NCBI RefSeq assembly: GCF_022458985.1
Contig: NC_061782.1
Span: forward strand, 8,821,672-8,885,671
Length of the DNA stretch: 64,000 bases
Reading direction: 5' to 3'
Source: Mugil cephalus
Lineage: Eukaryota; Chordata; Actinopteri; Mugiliformes; Mugilidae
Shown here: piece after piece, positions 44,801 to 57,800 of the stretch
Layout: every line of letters starts with the position of its first letter
Position numbering within the stretch: the stretch's first letter is position 1
Made by a program: the position numbers and the translations under genes
Notes under the pieces: model-generated
Databases searched by the model: none
What the model saw: only the letters and a program-made list of their open reading frames with translations
Told to the model about the DNA's origin: nothing

Positions 44801-47800
44801 GTAACGCAGACCTCGACTTTACGGGACTGTCTTCAGCTGCGCGCCGAGAGACGTTTATTGGGAAATAAATCTGCGGGCAGCTTAATGAGCTTGTAGATGC
44901 ACCCCCGTTATTTGTGATACTGCCTCAGTCTACGGAGGCAGTTGTCCCCACTGATACCTGGATTAGAGCCACTTTAGCCTGAGTTGGTTATTTAGAGAGC
45001 TGCGCAATTGGGCCCAATCCAAACAGCAATAACTTTCCGTATGTAATATTTTCCTCATTCTTTATTTGTGCCCCTCTTTGTGCCTCCCATCCAAACAATG
45101 TCTGCTTTACTGAATATCAGCAGGTTATTCATTACTTGTCACCAGTGCTGCTTTTTCTTCCTCCCCTCTTCTCATATCGGGGAAAACCCTTTTTTCCACA
45201 AATCACTATTTTTTATTTGGTAAATGAATGATTGACTCATTCTTCTGTGACCGCTCAGACTTTGCTTCTATGATACTAACTGATACTGGGTCAAGCATTA
45301 TTAACTGTTATCCAACTACATTAGTCCAGATCCGGCTGATGCATAAGGAACTGCGCAAATGCTTTTTGGCGGAGGAGTGTTTGAAACGATGTGCCCGCTA
45401 ACCTTTCAAAACCATCAATTACTGGCATCGGTGCGGACTGTGAACATGCGACTGTTTACACTGTCAGACCGAAGACCTGTACTCTAAATCCTAATTGCAC
45501 TGGAGCTTTGGTTTGTTATGAGTTCCTCTGCGGAGTAATGTGACGACGGCAAGAAAATGCCTCATATTAATACGGGGCAGATTGAAGCGCTTGTCATGAC
45601 TCATTGTTGCAGGCAGCAGCAGCGGCGGCGGCGGCAGCAGCAGCGTTACTTGCTATCCGTGTTAAATTGTCATCCAGCCCACTCAAACTCGCACCATCCA
45701 CTGTGTGCTGAGGGAAAAGCTGCGAATCAAGTCAGTATTTAATCCTTAAAAAAAAAAAAAAAATGCAGTTTAAGGGGGGGAAAAATAGGAATTGTATGAT
45801 CTGTTCTTTTTGTCTCTAGAATGGCATAAAGGTTGATTCAAAATCTAATTTAAACGTGCCTATTCTGTCGTCTTCCCACATTCAGAGTGGCTCTCAAATC
45901 CGCCTCTTGTTCTCATTGTTTACTGGGGATATTCTCAGATGGGTTCAAAAGGACGGTGTAATTTGACGTGCTGCAGTGGAACCAACAGCACACTTAAATC
46001 CTCCACTCTGTAAACAAAATAGGTCTTTGGAGACTTTAGCTGCTTCTACAGTCATTTGGCAGGCTTTCGGTAAGCCACATAATACCCCATGGACCGTGTC
46101 TGCTTTTTTTTTTTTGTTTGTTTTTTATTTATTTTTTTTGTTCTTCTTCCTCGATTATATCTTTAGTAATTTAAAAACAACTGCACCTCTCATCCAAAAG
46201 GCTTCTTCAGTTCTTCTCAAATTATATGCGGTTAAAAGTGTAATTTTAAAAAATCATGCCGAGTTTGTAAGGAAAGAAGAAGTCACAGCCTCGCCACAGA
46301 TACAGCACTCGGGCTAGCTGTAGCTAATAGAAAGTGAACTGGAGCTACAGCTACCTGTAATTAAAACAAATGTATTGACTTTCCCTACCATTTGATGCTA
46401 CACCCTCGTAGTACTTGTTTTTTTTTTTTTTAAAACCACATAAACAAGAAAGTGACTAAACAAAGTCCTCCATAAACCCAGTTATCTCTTGTAGTTTCTC
46501 TTTCGTTGTAAATCATTTTTACATCATTTGCATTTATATCTTGTCTATTTTGCACTTTTTGCAAGGGAGTATATTTTATATTGCATTATAATATGGTGAT
46601 TGCAGCCACACAGGGTCTATTCGTGTTGTTAAATAACTTTGTTTAGTGTGGTGGCTTCTGTGATTGATTCATCTGCTGCAGCTTGTGTGCTACACTGTCA
46701 GCGTGTGTGTGCGCGCGCTCGCTACCCAGCAGTGTAATATAATGTAATGCTGACTCAGACTGAGTGCGTCAGCAGCTGCTGCCTGTTACTGGAGAGAGAC
46801 AGTGGTGTGCAGAGGAAGGGGGATGGTTTGTATGCGTGCGTGTGGGAGTGAGTGAGGAGGTTAGATTAAAATAGAATAATACAGATTGTCTTTTTAATTT
46901 TTCCGTCATGCCGCTCGTATTGATTTGACATCCTATTTTCAGTCTTGACCAAAGAAGTCGCTTTCAGATGTTTCCTCGTGGACGTTATCTTTTAAGTCTC
47001 GTATCTAAGATGCCAGAGCGACGGCGGAAACTCTATTTATAAAAGCAACTACTTGCACATGTCCTGGTGCTTTAAATAAGATGTGACAATAACTGTTTTT
47101 TTATGTTTTCAGGCCCAAATCGCCTTCCTACAAGGGGAGAGGAAAGGCCAGGAAAATCTAAAGAACGACCTTGTCAGGAGGATCAAAATGCTGGAGTTTG
47201 CCCTGAAGCAAGAGAGGTGAGCCCCCTATCGCCCACTGCTGCTCAAGACCTCCCACAACACACGAAAACCTCAGCCAGACTGCAACAACTTCAGCGTGTC
47301 CGCGTTCCTGAAATAAATTCCTGCGCAAAAGAGAAAATGATATTATGGCTGTATGAGATTTTCAGTGGTGGGGAACAAATTTGAACCGGAACCGAGTTAA
47401 AACACCTTAATATGTTTACAACAAGACTGTATTGATGATATGCAGTATTTTTAAAAAGAGGTTCCAGTTTCCTCTTGTGCTCTGCGTTCCAGTCTGGTGT
47501 CTCAGCTGGTGTCAGCAGAAGCAGAGTGCCAGAGAGATTCCCTCGAGTCCAGCTGGTGTTATGTCTCGAGCCGAGAGCATGCGTTGGCATGAAGGCTTTG
47601 TTTTACTGTCGGATGCTGACGACTCTGTGCCGTCCTTCAGTGGGAGAACAGGACGGGAAAGAGGAAACCCCTCTCCGCCCAAGAAGTCGTCTCAATGTCC
47701 CTTCGGTAGAATTAGATTGTCATAGTTCTCATTTGCACCGTCGCGATCAAACAAAAGACCCCCTGTGGCAGCGTAGGTGACAACACTTTGCATTCAACTT

Positions 47801-50800
47801 CCTCTTTGACACATGACTGCTCCCTGTAACAGACGTGTATTGGAGATTTAGAGGCATGTCTGTCTTAACTCCAGTCTGTCAAGCGTGTCATTCAAACAGA
47901 GTCTAAAGCACTCGCCCTAAACAAACAGTGCTCGTTGCTTCTTGTGTGTGATTTAATACTGGTTTTGTGTGGCCATGCGAGCGGCTCATTGTCTCTGCAG
48001 CGAAACAGGATGTACATAACTGCTCTGTGGTGAACAATAAAAGACTCTGATTCTGTCTGACAACTATGAGCCGAGACCATGTGGAATTCTGTGAATGAAA
48101 AGCGTTGCAGAAGTGAGAGTAAGCCAATTTCATTCTGCTCAAGTAAATGAAAACTGCCATAGGTAACAACTGAAACTGCCGACTCTTGTTAATTACATCA
48201 GGGAGTGTCTAGGTTAATGAGTACCTTTACACAACTAGAGCTAGACGAGGTATCAGACTGGGTTTAGCGCCCTGTCGTTCCTCCAGTCAGCCCAGGGGTT
48301 GGTTAAATCTCGCCAACCTGCGCTCCGAGAGGAGCGTCATCCGAGACTGGTTAAGCGTCGAGTCGTCCTTCAGCTGTTTGTAGTGTATATTTATCTACTT
48401 TGCTCCAGTGAGATCACCGCAGACCCTGCCTCTGGAGCAACACTTAGCCCAGAATTACTACCACTTTCCCCGGTTGCTAGGCAACAGGTCACGTCTCCGA
48501 GGGTATCTGAAAGCAATATCAGAAGTGGCTTTCCGAATGTGGGATGCACCCACATTTAAGGCGAATTTGATTTTGACGGGGGGGTGGTTGCTCGCTCCAT
48601 GCGGGGGCCGTGGAGAAGTAAAAGGTGGGAGAGCTCAGCTCGTATGAATAGAGCGACTCTTTATCCTCTGTTGTGGATGAGTGTAAAGTCAGTGCAAGAA
48701 ACATTATCTCAGTATTACGAGCGGACAGTGAGAACGGCCCCATTTGTATATTTACATTTTGTTTCCATGAAACCATGTTGTGATTGTAATCAAATAAATA
48801 AACATACCCAAACTGTCATGTGCTGAATAAAAATGCAGAAAAAAATGAGATAAAATGCATAATGAGGTTGTTAAAAATAACTGCTGCTCACACCCTTTTT
48901 CATCAAACCTGTTTTCCTCTGTCTTTTTACTTCCTCCAGAGCAAAATACCATAAGTTAAAGTATGGGACGGAGCTGAATCAAGGCGACATGAAGCCTCCG
49001 AGCTACGACTCCGGTAGGTGCATGGAGCCTCAGACAGGCAGCTCCACCTCTTCATAAGAAATGACTGTGATTGTTTCCTTCACATACTTCGAGTGACAGC
49101 GCATGTGAAAGCTGCAGTCGTGTTGTGTCTTGTTTGTCTTGATGGATTTCTTCACAGTAACCTGAATAGTGAAAGAGCACTCTTTGTTGCACATATCTGG
49201 TTGATTTATTTTTTTTTTTAAAGGGAAAGTTTAAAACATTTTCACTTTTGACATTATTTATAGTTTTCATTAGGCTTTTTTTTTTTTTGTCGAAAAACAC
49301 TGGAGTGAATTTAGCTTGAAATGTTTGATTTAAGATTTTACAAAAGCATTAACACAAAAGGGAAAAAGGGATAAACAGAAAAGGGACTATTTCTTTGTAC
49401 TACCACTGTGTTTTACGAATTGTTCTGAGTATAGTAAGGATAAATATTATTGATTCTTTTTCATGTAATTGGCGCTTAAACAAGTAAAAACAATGAATTT
49501 GTTCATCAACGGATAATGTTCACAACAGTATTCTCTAGTCTCAAACTCTCAGTTGTGACAATCTGCCCCCTTTTGTCAATTTAAGAAATTCATTTCTAAT
49601 AGTTCATTGGTTTAATAAGAATAATAATAATAAATTCAGCCACATTTTCTGTCTTGTGAACCCTATGAAACAGGGCAAAGCAAAGCGTATAATATCTTCT
49701 AATGACTCTTTTAAAGCAACACAGTTTTTAAGAGCTTAGAAATATGGTGAAATGTAGCAGTTAACATAACGAGGCCAGGGAAAATCTGACAATGATCCAT
49801 ACGAATTATCAAATAACACATGTGGCCAGAAATCTGATATTTTTATGGACCTGATTTCACCGCCAGGAAATACTATACTTATAGTAAAGTATGAACTTTT
49901 GGTACTTTTTACAACATAACTACCTTTAAGTTGACGTTCATTTCAGTTATGATAAATGTAGCTAAATAAAAAAATGCTAATACTAAGAGCTTTACTGAGC
50001 AGTAACGTTAATACTGTAGCGTCTGGATGGACGTTAAAAGGACGACGAGGAGTGCTCACAAATGTTCCATTTATTGTTGGAACTGAAATAATTACTCGCT
50101 GCCGTAACTACGCCCAAAACAACAGCATCCACAAACTTGTCCGACAGCCCTCCAGACTGTAAAGTTAAGAAGTAGCTTAAGGTGTGACTTCATCAAAAAA
50201 AAAAAAAAAAAAAATACAGCATAAATGAATATTACCAGACACTAATTGTGAATCACAACACCAGGTTTCGGTGCCTGGATTCCGGTTGTTTCTTCATAAT
50301 GCAACAATCCAATTTTACAGACGCTATTAAAGCCTATGATTCAAACTAATGCTGCTAATCTCCGTGCTCAACTGTCACGTTTTGCCACTCGGTGGCCGTA
50401 ACCACGGAGACTTCCGCTTGCTGTGACATCATGAGCAAACCGTCTATACAGTGACAACTCCAGCTGATAAAAACTCATCTAAAAGACATGTTGTTATCTA
50501 GATATGTATAAACTCAGCCACATCACTCTGGATGATTAAACATCGCATGAGATAAATAGGGGAGAAAATACATAATTATTTTAACATAAACAGAGCTCGA
50601 ACTACCTAATTCACATAAAAGATGTCTCTCTTCACAGTGTGACATGAATATCACTCTCATATCGGCCCACTGCCGGTTTCTTTGTATATCATTGTAGTTT
50701 AATTGGCCTCTCATGTTCAAGTCCTCTGCCATCATTAAGTCAGATTGCAATATTTCCTCTCCTCTCTCCTCATCTCTATTCATGAGGGCTGTTCAAAGCA

Positions 50801-51767
50801 CCCGAGCCCCTTGAAGTGTTGATGAATGAGGGGAGGTGAAGGGGAGAGGTGTCGCGTGAAGGGGGTGGAAAAGAGAGGGGGGGAGGGGGCGGACGGGACG
50901 GGACGAGAACTGGGACGTGTTGCTGGTATGGTGGCGCACCTGCCCACTCATCACCCTCCTGAATTAGACATGACCCACTTTTTTTTTAGGCAGCCTCACC
51001 TCTCTGCTCCACCGAATCAATCCCTCCCTCCATCCCTCCCTCCCTCCACACGCACACACACACTCTCACTCCATCACAATCCTATTAACACGTCTCTTTC
51101 TCTGCTCCATGCAAAGTTCCCAGCTGACTCTTGAGTCGAGTGCTGACACCGTTAAATATCAAAGTGAGCTTCCTTATCAGAGCAGTAGGCTGCACATAAA
51201 GAGCGTGTGTTGTTCTGGATGCTGCAGGCACCGGCACACATCACTGCTCTTTTCTATCACGAGTTGAAGATTATAAAGGTGTCAGAATGCATCATTAAAT
51301 TAAGTATTATATTAAAAAGCTTACTACACAGTATGTAAGATATTAATATTTGGATTTAGGCTCGTTATTCAATTTAAATGGGTGTTTCTTTTTAGCGTTG
51401 AGTGTTGAAGTGCTCACTACCACAATTTAAAGAGAAGCTATAGCGTCTCCTCTTTAACTCTATCTGCCTGTTTGCTTACTTGAAAGTGATTTTGTGTGTG
51501 TGTGTGTGTGTGTGTGTAATTGTCAGGGTGCTGTGATACAGGAATGTTCTGGTTGTGTTTACAGAGTGTAAATAATTCCAGAGTGCGGGTTATTTGTGAA
51601 GCCCTGATTTGTCTTCTCCTCTCCTCCTCCAGATGAGGCCAATGAGAACGAGACTTCTGGCTCACTCAACAATCAGCTGTCCTGGAAACAAGGCCGTCAG
51701 CTCCTCAGACAGTGAGTCCTTTTATCCGCTAACCCAGAAACCTACTAAATCCACTCACGTTACCTGC

Positions 51768-51803
<36 letters not shown>

Positions 51804-54800
51804 ACAAGGGATTCCACAGGACTCTAGTTACAGTTTTCTGAAATATTCACTTGTGAGAGAACCGCGTGTTTATGAGGTGTGCTTATTTGACAGTGGTTTA
51901 TTGGAGGGGGGGCAAATAATTGTGGAGAATAGCTCCCTCACATGGGCGACAGTGGTCATTACCTGCTGTGTGTGTGTGTGTGTTTTTTTTTAATGTTTTT
52001 TTGTACCCAGTGGCTCAGTACTATTTTTTTATCTTATCTGTCTCTCTAGTCACACTGTGTAAATAAACTGCCCCCCCCCCCCCCCCACACACACACACAC
52101 ACCTCCCGGGGCACTCTCACACATCATCTGTCCCAACATGCTGCCTGATGAAGCACCCAATTTATTCACGAGCCTGTGTCAAGGGACAGATCAATAATGT
52201 GCTATAACACCCCCTCCCTCTTACTGAGTTGCCCACTCGTATCGCTAGAGCGTCTGCATCCCCACTGGGTAGGTGCAATATTTGATGGGTATCACATCTC
52301 AGCGCTGACACTGTTAGCTGCCCGAGGACATGACACTTGCAGCAACAGTAACAACGAGTACTCTTTCGCATCACTGGCCGTAATAAGGTTGAGAAAATAA
52401 ATTTAATACAGTAATTGAATTCTTTTTGTGACATTGTTGAACCTTTGGAGCTTTTAAACAGCACCACACAAATAACACTTTACGTTTTTATGTTTGAGAT
52501 GAGATCAAACGCAACCATGTTTTAAGTTGATTTATCTCGATCCAGGTACCTGCAAGAGGTGGGCTACACAGACACCATCTTAGATGTGAAGTCCCAGCGA
52601 GTCCGGGCGCTGCTGGGACTAGCCGGGGACGGAAGTGGGAGGACAGCCGAGCGGATGAGCACTGAGCCTTTGGTCAACGGGACGGACACAACAAAAGTCA
52701 CCAGAGGGTGAGTATGTCCCTGTAATAGTACCAGTAGACTGTGTGGTAACTGGGGTTGGAGCCAAACCAGAATACTAATACTCATTTCAAACTATTTTAA
52801 AATGATTTCTAACCTAGAACAAGACAAACATCCTACCAAAAAGTCATAATGCTGTCATAAATCATAATGCTAATTTTGTGCTATCTTTTGATTGCACTTA
52901 TTTTTATTTTTATTTAATTTAATCTCATTTTATTTTAGTGTTTGAGTGTTTACTCTTACGTGCAACAAAGCTACGGTGACAAAGTAATTTCCCTAGTGCA
53001 TCATTAAAGTCTAAGTCTAAAAACGGCCTTTCCTCATGTGACCACGGTGAATATTTTTGCGTCTGCCTGTGTGACGCTCAGGAGTCAGGGTTAAAAGTTT
53101 TTAACTCAATTGTGGAGGCAGCAAATAACTTTTGGGAAGCGAAGTTTGACCGTGAGATTATTAGCATTCCTCATAGTTAGCATTCGTTAGCTCGGTAATT
53201 CAGACTACTGTCTATTGGTAATGGTAAATGGTCTTGCTTTTATATGGCGCTTTTTAAACCTACTGATACTCAATAGTGCCGTATTACGGGAGTGACTGGA
53301 GGTTCAGTATCTTGCTCAAGGACACCGCACACTGCTGTGATTGAACTGAAAACCACTCTACGTACTGAGCCACAGTCGCCTAATGTCTCCCACAAGCACC
53401 AAATCATCCTCACAGTCATGTTCTGCTCCTTAAAGTCAGACTAAATCACCTCTATTAGCTGCATTTAACACAAAACATCAGCAAGTACTGCATATACATC
53501 CATAATTATTATAATAGCTAATTAAAGAACAATTATTTTTACACTTGAATATCCTAAATTAGAAGTGTAACTCAAAAAATTGGGTTTATTCCACTACAAA
53601 TACTTTTTTCCCCCCTCAACGAATATGCATCAGCATCAAATTCCTGGTACTTTCTGCTGGGACTTTTAAGGGAAACACTTACACCCAACATGTGTCAGGT
53701 GTTTCACATTGATAGCGAAAACCGTGTTTTAATGCATTCTTCATTTTCCCCTCACCAGGAAAGCTGAGCTCTCTGACACCAGTGCCGTCCTGGAGGCTTT
53801 CAAGTTCATTGAGAACGTACCCGCCTTCATCAGCGATGAAGACGATGAAGACGATAGCGAGGGCAAGGACAGGACCAACGTGGAGTCCAGAACGGTAAGA
53901 GACCGGTCTGCTCTCGCCCTCGGGGATTCGCCCAAAGTTAAGTAGAAGTTGCTGCTGCTCTATAAATAACGGCCCCTTTAAAAAAAAAAAAAAAAAAATT
54001 TCCACCCAGATCCTGAGGAAGAAGCCTCCGTCGTCAACGTTGCCGGCCAGCATGGACACCAGCGAGGACCCCGACACAGAGGAGGCGCTGAAGGGCTTTG
54101 ACTTCCTGTCCAGCCCAGACGAGATGGACACCACGCCGGAGTCCCGAGGCACTGGTGATGGCACAGACTGGGGTGAGTCATGAATCAGTCACGAACAGAT
54201 CATGAAGTGCAGAGTTGGAACTGAATGAAAGTAGTAGTAGTAGAACCACCTACAGTATCAAATCAGTCATGAGGTTATTTCATTTTAAAGTATTTATCAG
54301 GAAAGATGTAACGTTCAGTTTTCTGCTTTTGTAATTTTCACATTTGTTCATAGATCGGTGACTGTTCATGGAGTAGCCGTCATTCATAATATCATCATGC
54401 TGTGGTCATAAGTCATGATGTTGGGAGTTTCTATGTTTAACCCATAGTTTGTGATCTCTTCCACTGTGTGTTCCCATAGCCAGCCCGTGACCACAATGTG
54501 TCTCCCACTCCCGTGTGTCGTCAAATCAACCCGATCCCCCTTTGAGTCTCGCTGATCTTTAGGCCAAACGGTGGTCCTGCTGAGGGGTTATCTTTGTCAT
54601 AATAACTTAATTCTTCCAAAAATGTGTGTTGATTTTTATGATGTGTCTCCACAAGAGGAAAATTTACTCCCCCTACCACCAAAAGTAATGAGCTGCTTCC
54701 AATTATCTAATGTCACTGAGGCGTCGGTGACCTGCTTAAATTTTCGAGGATGCTTGTCTCAGATTTGAAAGACGTACGACTCTCCTCGAGGTTTTTCATA

Positions 54801-57800
54801 CTTCCTGAGAGAGGTCTCTTCCTGCTAGGCCGCTCAGGCCTCGACCAGGGCAGTTCCTCAAAAGCCTCTCGGTCTGGTTTTATTCCCCTCCTGTGTAGAC
54901 AAGGACGAGCAAGGTCCCATTTCTGAGTCCTGGGATGTGGACCCGAGCCTGATAACCAAACTCAAGGAGCAGTACAGAAAGGAGCGCAAGGGGAAAAAGG
55001 GGGTGAAGAGTAAGTCCTGTCAGGCGTTGCTGCCTCCGTCCCTCTCCTCTCTCTGTAGAGCCTGACTTTTCTGAGTTCAGCCTAAAAGCCTCGAATCAAA
55101 AAAAAAAAACAAAAAAAAAAAAACTACATCTTCCTTGTTTGTTTTTTTTCTCCCCTCCTCTCCCTTTCTGGCTGTTCCTTATTACGCCTCTTGTCTTTTC
55201 TGTCTTCTGGTGAATGGCTGCGCATACAAAGTCTGTCATTGTTATTTCCCCGTGATGCTTGATGCATGTTTGTCTCTCTCCCATTTAAGTGTTTTTTCCA
55301 TCTTCGTATTCGTATTCACATCTTCATCCCGTCCACGCTGTTACATATCAGAGATTAATGTGTCCGTTGGACCATGAAGACGAGTCCATCTGTGTCCCAT
55401 CTGGGTTAGCAGTAGTCTCCACAGTCAGTCTGTTTCTGTATTGTCTCCACTTATAATAACATAATCATCACCATCTTTATCCTCATCTGTCAGCCATGTT
55501 TAAACTACAGTAACTAGTAATTGTCTGTAAATTGATAGCAATTAAAAGCTTTTTCAGTGAAGCGGCTCGGCTGAACGCTACCGCTCTCGAGCTAACAGCC
55601 CACTTCAGACTCATTTAGCGACTGAGAGCCATTAGAGTTTTACATTTATAAGACCCGAGCTCTGCTTTCCTGCTGTTGTGATTGAATCATGAGATCAACC
55701 GCTCACTCTCTTCTTCACTCGACTGCACGTTTTACACTTCCCCCTCTGGTTTTAGCAGAAATCTATTTTTGTTCTTCGCACTGTGTTGATGCTTTTATCA
55801 CTTCGCTGGGCGTGTGGAGGAGATAATCTGGAGGGATTTTAAAGGAATAGTTTGACATTCGGCAGAAATATATTTATTGTCTCGCACAGAGCGTCGGACT
55901 GAAAGACCAGTCCTCCTTACAGTGTGCTGTAGATAATAAACCCCACATACCTGCATCTCTTCAGATAAGCTATTAGCTTATTATTTTCGTGTTCCTTTAA
56001 TCCATCCAAACCCACTGTTTTAAGTCTTTGTGATAACTTGCTTTCTTTTCTCCCATCATTCTAGCCTGTATATTATTCTATAACTTTAAACTAAATTTAG
56101 GCTATTAAAGTTACACAAATTTCTAAATCGAAGAAATAACTTGAACCAACACATGAGTTTTTTTACTAGAACTATTTACAGTGATGAAATTTACAAGATG
56201 ACACCAGGCAGAAATTTATAAAAATATTTTTTAATTGTTAAATGTAAATGTAGAGAAAAATACACTATGAATCACAGTTTTTTTTGCCACAATGGTGTTT
56301 CACACCATTTCATTTTTACCAGGCTATTTTTAGCCGTTGTTAGCGCAACATGGACTTGTAGTTCCCATTGAACACGTTGAAAAACTTAAATTACACTGTA
56401 ACAGCATGTCAACATATGTATGTGGGAAAATAGTGTCTGTACGAACAATTTAATGCAACAAGAACTAATTAGACCTGCTAATATACCGAATATTCTAGTT
56501 AGTGTTTATACTGGGGGCGGCCATCTTGGCAACTCAACTCAAGGGTAGTGAGGATTCTACGAATTCCTGTTGAAAATGGATCGTACCATTAGTCTGAGGT
56601 CGGCACTGCCAAGATGGTTAGGGCCTTAGCCACCAGTGTCAAACTATTTGTTAAATCATTATTCTTTTTTTTTTTTTTTCCCCAGACAAAAATACACACC
56701 TTTAATGGATTCAATTAACACTTTGTGAGACTTCAGCTCTGCCTTAAATTATTCTCTCCACGCGACCCACAGTTTCAGATAAATGTGCCTCAACACCTTT
56801 TCTACATCTTCTTTTAACAAGGACTCTGCTGGTGGCTTCTCTCCATTTCCTCTTCTTTTTCATTCTACAACTTATTAATTTATTTTCCTCCCTTTCAGTG
56901 TTTCCTTCCATAATCATCTTGTGTTCTCTCTTTGAGCTTACGCTCAGTTCTTTGCTATTTTATGTTTTTCTCCTCTTTTCTCCGTCGCCGTTTGTCGGTT
57001 TCGCTAACATTTGACCTGACTTGTTAAACAGGGCCCAACCGGTCCAAGCTGCAGGACATGCTGGCTAACCTGAGAGACGCCGAGGACCTGTCCCACATGC
57101 AGCCTCCATCCACGCCCCAGTCCCGACCCAGCGTCGGCCGGTTCAACGAGCACGAGGAGAACCGGACGGATGAAGGTGCCCTATTAAAAAGACAGCCATG
57201 ATAAAATACAAACACTTTTCTCAGAGTAGACGAAACTCTCTTTTCTACTCTTTGTTGTTGTGTGTTTACTTAATTGTTTCTTCTCCCTCCAGTTGAGGCG
57301 ATGACTTTCCCGCCCACCTCAGTTAAGTCGTTCATCATGAACACAGACGAGGCCATGGAGAGCGAGCTCGGCCTGGGGGAGCTGGCTGGATTAACCGTGG
57401 CCAACGAGGCCGACAGTCTGGCATATGACGTGAGTCTTGAATAAATTTTGGACAATTTCTCTGTTCATGTTATCAATGTGACATTATAAAAAAGGAAAAA
57501 CACCCTCCCGCCTTACCACTCTAGTGCGCAACTCATTTTATTAGATAATTTAGCCAAATCTAATTTGAAAAATCAATGTCATTTTCATGTCACGTGCATG
57601 TTTTACTCTTTTATTACCTCTGCTCATAAACAGTAAATACTAAAGAAAACAAATAAGCATTATATTTTATGAACCAGCTAACGTGTTACGTCCATATTCT
57701 CTCCTCAGATTGGCAACAACAAGGATGCCATGAGAAAAACGTGGAACCCCAAGTTCACTCTGCGGAGTCATTTCGACGGGATCCGTGCTCTGACCTTCCA

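Larger units (their letters stand above)
36055..47112 (+). other. strn intron 1 (11 kb), no gene found
   Basis: No exon-like ORF in either strand stood out. It contains one recognisable transposon relic (42,590-42,866), a CAG/CGG run near 45,610, and a CpG-richer unique block around 44,590-44,910 that may be regulatory. A large first intron of a neural scaffold gene is a usual place for enhancers, but conservation cannot be judged here. Confidence 0.6.
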